Below are positions 6,334 through 12,123 of a stretch of DNA of 14,395 nucleotides, piece by piece. A program made the translations under genes and the position numbers. Source of the DNA: Actinomycetota bacterium (GTDB lineage: Bacteria; Actinomycetota; UBA4738); assembly GCA_013816105.1 (NCBI GenBank), contig JACDEY010000008.1:1-14395 (forward strand), in the 5' to 3' direction. The number at the start of each line of letters is the position of its first letter. Position 1 is the stretch's first letter. Below the pieces are notes generated by a model. It saw only the letters and a program-made list of their open reading frames with translations. It made no database searches and was not told where the DNA came from.

Positions 6334-7952
6334 GCAGGGTCCTCGTCGTCGGCTGGGACGGAGCCACCTGGACGGTAGCGCGCAGGCTGGCGCGGGCTGG
6401 GCGCCTCCCGGCGCTCGCGGGGCTCATGGATGGGGGCGCCGAGGGGATCCTGGAGTCGGTCCCCAACATGAACAGCGCGCCCGCGTGGTCCACGATCGCC
6501 ACCGGGTTGAACCCCGGCCGGCACGGCATCTTCTACTTCGACGAACCCGTGCCGGGGACCTACCGAAGAACGGTTCTGAACGCCGCCCGGCGGAACGGGG
6601 CATCGCTCTGGCGCATGGCCTCGGAGGCAGGGAAGCGAGTCCTGGTCGTCAACGTGCCCATCTCCTATCCGGCGGAGGCGGTGAACGGCGTGCTGGCCGC
6701 CGGCCTGGATGCGCCTTTCACGACGGCTCGCGGCTTCTCGCATCCGGCCGACCTGCCCTCGAGATACCCGCAAATCTTCCGCAACTACATCATCGAACCC
6801 GGCGCGCAGAGCGCCGTTCGGGCGGGACGGATCCAGGAAGCCAAGGACCAGCTCCTTCGCGCGGTCGAGGGCTGGGTCTCGCTGACCGGACGGCTCATGC
6901 AGGACGAGGACTGGGATCTCGTCTTCGTGGTCTTCACCTCCTCCGACATCGCCCAGCACTTCTTCTGGGACGAGGCGAACTTCCCTTTCATCGAGAAGGT
7001 CTACGAGGTGCAGGACGAGGCGACCGGGAGGCTGGTCGAGCTCGCCCGCGACCGGGACCCGGAAGCGAACGTCCTGGTCCTCGCGGACCACGGGGGAGCA
7101 CCGAACTCGCGAGGGCCCGAGTTCATGCCTCTCTGGCTCGAGGACCAGGGACTGCAAGCGACAGCCCCACAACCGCTGAAGAGCCGGATGCTGGCGGCCG
7201 GCTTCCGTCTGGCGAACCGGACGCTCACCCGCCAGCAGAAGCTCGCCCTGGCCAAACGGCTGCCGCGCATGCGCGAGCAGGCCGAGGCCGAGGCGAGGCT
7301 GGCGGGCCTCGACTGGTCGAAGACCCGCGCCTACGCCGATGGGCGCCGGGACGAGGTCCTCGTGAACGTCGCCGGCCGCGACCCCGAGGGAACCGTCCGA
7401 CCCGACGAGTACGCCGGGTTCGTCGAGCAGTTGAAGGGGAGCATCGCGGACATCCGCGAGCACGGTACCGGGCGTCCGGTGGTGGCCTCGGTCCTGCGCC
7501 GCGACGAGGCCTATCGGGGCCCGTTCGTCGATCGCGCGCCCGACCTCACCGTGCGGTGGGTGCTGGACGGCCCGATTCGAGGGTTCGCCTGCTGGTCGGA
7601 GCGTGCCCGCGAGAGGATGCGCGGGGTGGCCGAGCGCCCGCCCCAGCAGCCGGGAGGCCACCACCCGGAAGGCCTCGTGGTGGCGGGCGGGCCGGACGTG
7701 CGCCCCGGAGAGGTCAGGGGAGATCTGGCCGACGTGACGCCGACCGTCCTCGCGCTCCTCGGGGCGCCGGTGCCGGCGGGGCTCGACGGGCGGCCACTCG
7801 ATCTCGTGAAGGAAGTTCCCTCGACCGCCGGACCGTCCCCGTCGACACCCACGTTCTCTCCCGCGGAGCCACCAGGCGAGGGCTCGGCCGGATACACGCC
7901 CGAGGAAGAGGACGAGGTGCGCCGCCGGCTCGAGGACCTTGGCTATCTCTGA
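6330..7952 (+). CDS. Alkaline-phosphatase-superfamily protein, type I phosphodiesterase/nucleotide pyrophosphatase-like (paralogue 2)
   Basis: This 540-residue protein is a paralogue of the product of 1286-2902, with the same architecture. VVGWDG gives metal ligand D10. NMNSAPAWSTIATG and NPGRHGIFYF (61-70) form the nucleophile region with S49. SSDIAQHFFW and LADHGG (D253, H254) supply other ligands. It ends in an acidic helix and LEDLGYL. No signal peptide or membrane segment is seen, so a cytoplasmic role is likely. The start is TTG 6330 without a Shine-Dalgarno; it is chosen because the fold begins immediately and no ATG or GTG in frame lies nearby. Only 41 bases separate it from the divergent sulfatase-fold gene. 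Its 3' end overlaps the GT2 gene by 14 bases, which suggests coupled expression and a shared pathway. The substrate is unknown. Confidence 0.88.
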   Translation: MSRVLVVGWDGATWTVARRLARAGRLPALAGLMDGGAEGILESVPNMNSAPAWSTIATGLNPGRHGIFYFDEPVPGTYRRTVLNAARRNGASLWRMASEAGKRVLVVNVPISYPAEAVNGVLAAGLDAPFTTARGFSHPADLPSRYPQIFRNYIIEPGAQSAVRAGRIQEAKDQLLRAVEGWVSLTGRLMQDEDWDLVFVVFTSSDIAQHFFWDEANFPFIEKVYEVQDEATGRLVELARDRDPEANVLVLADHGGAPNSRGPEFMPLWLEDQGLQATAPQPLKSRMLAAGFRLANRTLTRQQKLALAKRLPRMREQAEAEARLAGLDWSKTRAYADGRRDEVLVNVAGRDPEGTVRPDEYAGFVEQLKGSIADIREHGTGRPVVASVLRRDEAYRGPFVDRAPDLTVRWVLDGPIRGFACWSERARERMRGVAERPPQQPGGHHPEGLVVAGGPDVRPGEVRGDLADVTPTVLALLGAPVPAGLDGRPLDLVKEVPSTAGPSPSTPTFSPAEPPGEGSAGYTPEEEDEVRRRLEDLGYL

Positions 7953-8862
7953 GGGCGGGGTTCAGGCCCAGGACGCGACGGCCGTGCTCGTGAACTACAA
8001 CTCGGGCGGGCGGCTGGAGCACCTCCTCGATCTGCTCACGGAGGAGGTGAGAACGATCGCCGTGGTGGACAACGCCTCCTCCGACGGATCGCTCGCACCC
8101 GCCGAGCGGCGAGCCGGTATCACGGTCATCCGAAACGAGGCCAACCGAGGCTTCGCCGCCGCGGTCAACCAGGGCGCGGTCGTCGGCGAGACCGAGTGGC
8201 TGCTGCTGGTCAACCCGGATGCGCACATCCGCCGGGGAGACGTGACCCGGCTGCTCAGCGGCGTGCCGGAAGACGTTGCGGCCATCGCTCCACTGCAGGT
8301 GGACGAAGCCGCCCGTCCCCGATCGGAGACGGGCGGCTTCGAGCCATCGCTATCCCGCTATCTGGTCTGGGCCGTCCTCCCGGTCCGGTTCCACCGCGGG
8401 TTCGGCCCGTGGCTCGCTCCTCCCTTTCCAACCGGCGACACGGAGGTCGACTGGGTGAGCGGGGCTCTCCTCGGGATCCGCCGGCGCGTCTTCGCGCAGC
8501 TCGGAGGGCTGGACGAGCGCTACTTCCTGTACCACGAGGACGTGGACTTCGCTCGGCGGGCTCGCAGGCTCGGCTACCGCATCCTGTGCCGGCCGAGCGT
8601 TCGGCTCTATCACGAAGTCGCGCACGGCGAGCCGTCGCGGCGTGTCGCGTCCGGGCTCCGTTCCGTGGAGTCGCTCGCCCTCGACTTCTCGGGGTGGCGG
8701 CGCCGTGCCCTGGGACTTGTGCTGGGGTTCGGCTACGGGCTTCGGGCGATGTTCGCGACGGGGACGACGCGCGACCTCTCCCGCGCCGTTCTTCCGCTCT
8801 GCCGCCGGCTCATCCGCGGGGAGCCGGCCGTCGCCGATCAGTCCTTGCGAAAGAGCCCGTAG
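7939..8862 (+). CDS. GT2-family glycosyltransferase (rhamnosyltransferase-like)
   Basis: The 307-residue protein is a GT-A inverting glycosyltransferase expected to add a sugar to the lipid-linked glycan at the inner membrane. TAVLVNYNSGG (14-24) is the first strand. VVDNASSDGS (42-51) binds the nucleotide, NEANRGFAAAVNQG (66-79) is the usual helix, and VNPDAH (91-96) is the metal-binding D-x-D variant. DWVSGALLGIRR then GGLDERYFLYHEDVDF (189-204) hold the acceptor-side motif and likely catalytic acid pair E200/D201. This layout is typical of rhamnosyl- and related transferases. TTG 7939 is taken as the start because a later GTG (7984) would cut into the first strand. It overlaps the upstream phosphodiesterase-like gene by 14 bases and the convergent methyltransferase gene by 25. 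Confidence 0.92.
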   Translation: MAISEGGVQAQDATAVLVNYNSGGRLEHLLDLLTEEVRTIAVVDNASSDGSLAPAERRAGITVIRNEANRGFAAAVNQGAVVGETEWLLLVNPDAHIRRGDVTRLLSGVPEDVAAIAPLQVDEAARPRSETGGFEPSLSRYLVWAVLPVRFHRGFGPWLAPPFPTGDTEVDWVSGALLGIRRRVFAQLGGLDERYFLYHEDVDFARRARRLGYRILCRPSVRLYHEVAHGEPSRRVASGLRSVESLALDFSGWRRRALGLVLGFGYGLRAMFATGTTRDLSRAVLPLCRRLIRGEPAVADQSLRKSP

Positions 8863-9551
8863 GTGACGTTCCGAAGCTTGCCCCCGGCGACGCGGAACGG
8901 AAACTGACGAAGCTCCAGCTCGCGCATCGAGCCCGACAGGAGACCCCGGATCAGGTCCGGCGAAACGAACTGCGGACCGCGCTTGCCCTTGAGCCACTTG
9001 AGGCGGAGGCGAACCCCGCGGGCCGAGAGCAGGGGCGGGAACTCCCGCGCCGCCTTGGAGACGTATAGCTGGAGCATCCCCCCGGGGACCAGTAGCCGCT
9101 CCACCTCTCGGAAGTACCGCTCCCACGCGTTCCGGGGGATGGCCTGCAGGCAACCCCGGTCGAAGACCAGCCCGAAGGATCGGTCGCGGAACGGGAGCAG
9201 GGGCGCCTCCGCCACCAGGAAGGACGCGCGCTCCCCCTTTTCCCGAGCCAGCGCTCGGGCCTCCGATACGGCCCCCGATGCGATGTCCATTCCCACGGCC
9301 GGGGAGAACCGGGACGCGAGGCTCGCCGTGGCCACACCGGGCCCGCATCCCAGATCGAGCGCGCCTCCGCCGGGAAGGTCTTCGCGCGCCATGAGCTCGA
9401 CGAGCTCGGGCGGCGGCTCGGACAGGTACCACTGGAAGTCGGCGCCCGCGCGTTGCTGCCACTGCGTTTCCCAACTCCGGCGCTTGTCTGACGTGGGGGT
9501 CCCCGGCTCGGGTGTGGGCGATCCGGATCCGGTTTGGTGCTCCGTGGGCAT
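8838..9551 (-). CDS. Class I SAM-dependent methyltransferase
   Basis: The 237-residue protein has a class I methyltransferase fold. ALDLGCGPG (64-72) is the SAM-binding motif I. VGMDIASGAVSEA (86-98) has the acidic residue that binds the SAM ribose. LVAEAPLLPF and FGLVFDRGCLQAIP (126-139) complete the core; a D-R-G-C phrase at this position is common in TPMT-like small-molecule methyltransferases. The first 25 residues are low-complexity and probably disordered. There is no signal peptide. Glycan or lipid-precursor methylation is inferred from context only. On the minus strand TAGGAT lies 6 nt before ATG 9551, which would make it a leaderless -10; the same bases contain AGGA and could instead act as a Shine-Dalgarno. 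The gene converges on the GT2 gene with a 25-base overlap and is divergent from the kinase fragment. Confidence 0.9.
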   Translation of the reverse strand: MPTEHQTGSGSPTPEPGTPTSDKRRSWETQWQQRAGADFQWYLSEPPPELVELMAREDLPGGGALDLGCGPGVATASLASRFSPAVGMDIASGAVSEARALAREKGERASFLVAEAPLLPFRDRSFGLVFDRGCLQAIPRNAWERYFREVERLLVPGGMLQLYVSKAAREFPPLLSARGVRLRLKWLKGKRGPQFVSPDLIRGLLSGSMRELELRQFPFRVAGGKLRNVTYGLFRKD

Positions 9552-9557
9552 CGGGTC

Positions 9558-9580
9558 ATCCTAGCGGAGCGGGAATCCCG
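9558..9580. promoter_or_regulatory. Divergent promoter region with a palindrome, methyltransferase/kinase intergenic
   Basis: The 46 bases between the two start codons hold a minus-strand -10-like TAGGAT (9563-9558) for the methyltransferase gene and an 11-bp palindrome CGGGAATCCCG (9570-9580) just upstream of it. The palindrome overlaps the expected spacer between -10 and -35, a usual place for a repressor. No clear -35 is visible. Confidence 0.3.
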
Positions 9581-9597
9581 GACACGGAGCGGACCCT

Positions 9598-9715
9598 GTG
9601 GCACAGACCTTCATCGTCGTCGATGGGAACACCGGCACGGGCAAGAGCACGGTGGCTCGGTCGCTCGCCGCCCGGCTCGACGCCGCACTGTTCCACTTCC
9701 CCCTCGTTCGTCCGG
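9598..9715 (+). pseudogene. 5' fragment of a P-loop kinase (thymidylate-kinase-like), broken
   Basis: From GTG 9598, preceded by GGAG 8 nt upstream, the translation opens AQTFIVVDGNTGTGKSTVAR and continues to FHFP at about residue 35. GNTGTGKST (10-18) is a Walker A motif, and the opening strand plus following helix resemble thymidylate/deoxynucleoside kinases. Such a kinase would be 200 or more residues. Here recognisable sequence stops near codon 38, where DNA encoding the C-terminal part of an ABC ATPase begins in another frame. This frame stays open for a long way downstream, but that part only shadows other genes. The fragment has no lid or nucleotide-specificity region and cannot be a working kinase. 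The break is either a real deletion or a misassembly. Confidence 0.65.
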
Positions 9716-10261
9716 TCCACGACGTTGAAGCTGATCGCGCGCATCACCCAGCCGTGGTCGGGAACCGTGCGGACCCGGGGGCGCATCGGCTCCCTCATCG
9801 AGATCCGAAGCGGCATCCATCCGGAGCTAACGGGCCGCGAGAACATCTTCCTCAACGGGACCATCCTTGGTCTGTCGCGGCGCGACATCCGGCGGCGATT
9901 CGACGACATCGTGGGCTTCGCGGAGCTCGGCCGCTACGTAGACACGCCTGTCAAGCGCTACTCCTCGGGCATGGAGATCCGGCTGGGCTTCTCCGTGGCG
10001 GTCCACGTGGAACCGGACATCCTGCTGATCGACGAGGTGCTCGCGGTCGGGGACGAGTCGTTTCAGCGACGCTGCCTGCAGCGGATGGACCGAATCCGCA
10101 CAGAGGGGCAGACGCTCGTGTTCGTTTCCCACGTCATGTCGGATGTCCGCCGACTCTGTCCGCGCGCGATCTACCTCGAGAGGGGCGCGATCCGGATGGA
10201 CGGCCCCACCGAAGACGTCATCCGCCGGTACCATCGCGACGTCGAGGACGCCGATGCCTAG
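9716..10261 (+). pseudogene. 3' fragment of a Wzt/TagH-type polysaccharide ABC-exporter ATPase, N-terminus missing
   Basis: The last 181 residues of a glycan-exporter ATPase are present. They begin at STTLKLIARITQPWSGTV, the helix right after Walker A, so the strands before it and the Gly-Lys of the P-loop are gone, about 55-65 residues by family comparison. The rest is intact: GSLIEIRSGIHPELTGRENIF, a Wzt/TagH-like Q-loop region; YSSGM, the ABC signature; ILLIDEVLAVGDESFQRRC, Walker B and D-loop; and VFVSHVM, the H-loop. It ends without a carbohydrate-binding extension, as in short Wzt forms. Its frame differs from the kinase fragment before it, so no simple fusion is made. No permease partner (Wzm) lies in the window. 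The stop overlaps that of the convergent phosphotransferase gene by 4 bases. Confidence 0.8.
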
Positions 10262-11709
10262 TAGGCGCCCTTTCGGAGCAGGATGGCCGGCACCGTCTTC
10301 ATGAGGATGTAGAGGTCGTACGCCACCGACCAGTTTTCGATGTAGTACAGGTCGAGCCGCACGTAATCGTCGAAGGGCAGCTGGCTGCGGCCCCGGACCT
10401 GCCACAGTCCGGTGATCCCCGGACGGACGACGAGGCGGTCGTGGTGCCAGTCCTCGTATCGAGCGACCTCGTTCGGCAGCGGGGGGCGCGGGCCGACAAG
10501 GCTCATGTCGCCCTTCAAAACGTTCAGCAACTGGGGCAGCTCGTCGAGGCTCCACATCCGCAGCCACGATCCGACCCGCGTGACGCGCGGATCGAGCCTG
10601 AGCTTGAACAGGGGTCCGGTCGCCTCGTTCTTTGACTGCAGCCCCTCGAGCATCGCTTCGGCGCCCACAACCATGGTTCGGAACTTGAGGATCGAGAAGG
10701 GCCGGGCGTCACGGCCGATCCGCTCCTGCCGGTAGAGGACCCGGCCCCGCGTGTCGAGCTTGATGGCCAGGGCGACGACCCCCCACAGCGGCAGCGAGAT
10801 CACGAACGCGAGCGATCCGAGCACAATGTCCAGGGTCCGTTTCGCGACCGCCTGCGGACCGGTCAGCCGAACGGCCTTCAGCGAGAGAGCGACGAGGCTT
10901 CCGACCTGCTGAACCATCAGCCGGCTCGTCATGATCTCCGTCATGTTCGAGGAGACGCGGACCTCGATGGGTCGGCTCCGGACCACCCTCGAGACCTCCG
11001 CCATCGCTTCCGGAGTCACCGCGGTCGAGGCCATGAAGACGCAGTCGGCGCCGGATTCGTCCACCGCGCTGCGAAGGTGTCGAAGGCTGCCGTAAACGCG
11101 CAACCCGTCGAGGCGCTCGTACTCCTCACCGGTGCAGACGTGGCCGACGACCTGAAAACCCAATCCCTTCGCCCGCATCGCGCCGAGCAGATGGTCGGCC
11201 TCCGCAGTGGTGCCGATGATCAGGGTCCGGAACTGGAGGTCCCCCCGGAACCTCAGCCGCCCCATCCATTGGTGCCACAGCCGCCGGGACACGAGGGTGA
11301 ACACCAGGGACAGTGCCCAGGTCATGGCGATCGAAACCCGGTGGGGCGAGAGCCCGAACCAGAAGCACAACACCACCAGGCCGCTGATCGCCGCGCTCAC
11401 GGCCGCGAGGATCCGGCGGAACTCCTCGGCCGGAGACAGCCGCGAGAGGCTGTACAGGCGAAACCCGGCGAACACGGCGAGATACACGAGCGGGGCGAGG
11501 ACGACGAGGAGCAGTGAGGGACGAAGCGAGGACGGTCGGAAGGTGCCCCGGATCAACCAGGCGATGGTGATGGCCGCAAGGAGAGCGAGGGTGTCCGTAA
11601 CGGCGACCCAGACGCTCAACCGTGCGTATCGTCGGGCCGCGCTGACACGCGGGCGGACGACTCCCGGCGGCCCGGTGCTCAGCTCGAGTCGCCTCTCGTC
11701 GGTCAACAT
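10258..11709 (-). CDS. Polyprenyl glycosylphosphotransferase (WbaP/WcaJ-type, polyisoprenyl-phosphate hexose-1-P transferase)
   Basis: The 483-residue inner-membrane protein would start glycan repeat-unit synthesis by moving a hexose-1-phosphate from a nucleotide sugar to undecaprenyl phosphate. Four predicted membrane helices lie near 33-53, 64-87, 102-120 and 125-142. A Rossmann-like domain follows (LIIGTTAEADHL, 163-174). The C-terminal catalytic domain starts at KRTLDIVLGS (290-299) with its membrane re-entrant hydrophobic stretch (300-317). It has RQERIGRDARPFSILKFRTM (327-346), the catalytic Asp-Glu pair in SLDELPQLLNVLKGDMS (D389, E390) and LVGPRP (404-409). The end, LLRKGAY, is usual for the family. 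Length and domain order match full-size WbaP/WcaJ relatives. It lies 90 bases downstream of the carrier-protein gene and has its own promoter in the gap. Confidence 0.95.
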   Translation of the reverse strand: MLTDERRLELSTGPPGVVRPRVSAARRYARLSVWVAVTDTLALLAAITIAWLIRGTFRPSSLRPSLLLVVLAPLVYLAVFAGFRLYSLSRLSPAEEFRRILAAVSAAISGLVVLCFWFGLSPHRVSIAMTWALSLVFTLVSRRLWHQWMGRLRFRGDLQFRTLIIGTTAEADHLLGAMRAKGLGFQVVGHVCTGEEYERLDGLRVYGSLRHLRSAVDESGADCVFMASTAVTPEAMAEVSRVVRSRPIEVRVSSNMTEIMTSRLMVQQVGSLVALSLKAVRLTGPQAVAKRTLDIVLGSLAFVISLPLWGVVALAIKLDTRGRVLYRQERIGRDARPFSILKFRTMVVGAEAMLEGLQSKNEATGPLFKLRLDPRVTRVGSWLRMWSLDELPQLLNVLKGDMSLVGPRPPLPNEVARYEDWHHDRLVVRPGITGLWQVRGRSQLPFDDYVRLDLYYIENWSVAYDLYILMKTVPAILLRKGAY

Positions 11710-11744
11710 GCGGTCGCGAACATCCTCTCGTATGGGGCTTTAGA

Positions 11745-11773
11745 AGGATAGATGCCGGTTTTGATCTTGTCTA
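11745..11773 (-). promoter_or_regulatory. Sigma-70-type promoter for the phosphotransferase gene
   Basis: On the minus strand TAGACA (11773-11768) and TATCCT (11750-11745) are 17 bp apart. Transcription would begin near 11738, giving a leader of about 30 nt before ATG 11709. The -10 is identical to the one upstream of 1286. The 90-base gap is clearly richer in A/T than the coding DNA around it, as expected for a promoter. GAGAGG about 11 nt before the ATG is a weak Shine-Dalgarno. Confidence 0.6.
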
Positions 11774-11799
11774 CGTTCCCGCCTTGCCTTGTTTGCGGC

Positions 11800-12057
11800 T
11801 CAGCCCTCGGTGGGCTTCGACTTGTTCCGGACGTAGCCGGCGAGCGCTTCGACCGATCGGAAGTTCTCGTCGGTTACCTCGCTGTTCGCGATGGTGACCT
11901 CGAAACGGTCCTCCACGAAGTTGATCAGCACCATCAGGCCGAACGAGTCCAGGAACCCGAGAAGGGGCATGTCCTGCGGAACGTCGCCCGAGTCGGCCTT
12001 GTCCAGGAGTTCGTCGGCGATGAACGCCCGAATCTCCTGCTCGATGTCCTGGGTCAC
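11800..12057 (-). CDS. Acyl carrier protein (stand-alone)
   Basis: The 85-residue acidic helical protein has the length and layout of an acyl carrier protein. The phosphopantetheine site is GFLDSFGLM (34-42) with S38, where the family usually reads D-S-L. Before it lie the first helix (TQDIEQEIRAFIADELL) and an acidic loop; after it comes helix II (VLINFVEDRFEV) and a final helix (SVEALAGYVRN). It carries an acyl or aminoacyl group as a thioester in the cytoplasm. The start is GTG 12057 with GAGGAG (12063-12068) 5 nt upstream. No ketosynthase, adenylation enzyme or acyltransferase is nearby, so its loading partner is unknown. It could serve acylation of the glycan or hold a substrate for the halogenase-like enzyme; both are inference. 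Confidence 0.88.
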   Translation of the reverse strand: MTQDIEQEIRAFIADELLDKADSGDVPQDMPLLGFLDSFGLMVLINFVEDRFEVTIANSEVTDENFRSVEALAGYVRNKSKPTEG

Positions 12058-12108
12058 AAGCGCTCCTCGACACGGGGGAAGCGGAGGTGGTGGCCCTCCC
12101 GCCTCCGA

Positions 12109-12115
12109 TACCCTA
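12109..12115. promoter_or_regulatory. Shared symmetric -10 element between carrier-protein and DUF3179 genes
   Basis: TACCCTA reads TACCCT on the plus strand (12109-12114) and TAGGGT on the minus strand (12115-12110), so one 7-bp site satisfies TANNNT both ways. Plus-strand transcription would start within a few bases of ATG 12124, making it nearly leaderless; minus-strand transcription would leave a leader of about 45 nt before GTG 12057. No good -35 is seen on either side. Confidence 0.4.
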
Positions 12116-12123
12116 GCGGCTCA

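Noticed and set aside
9598..10261. Programmed frameshift making a kinase-ABC ATPase fusion
   Set aside because: No slippery site or stimulatory structure is seen at the join. A fused product would still lack the ABC Walker A at the right distance and most of the kinase, so breakage or misassembly is more likely.
11752..12123. Upstream extension of the DUF3179 protein
   Set aside because: This stretch is antisense to the carrier-protein gene, which has a strong Shine-Dalgarno and clear motif, and the extension has no DUF3179-like sequence.
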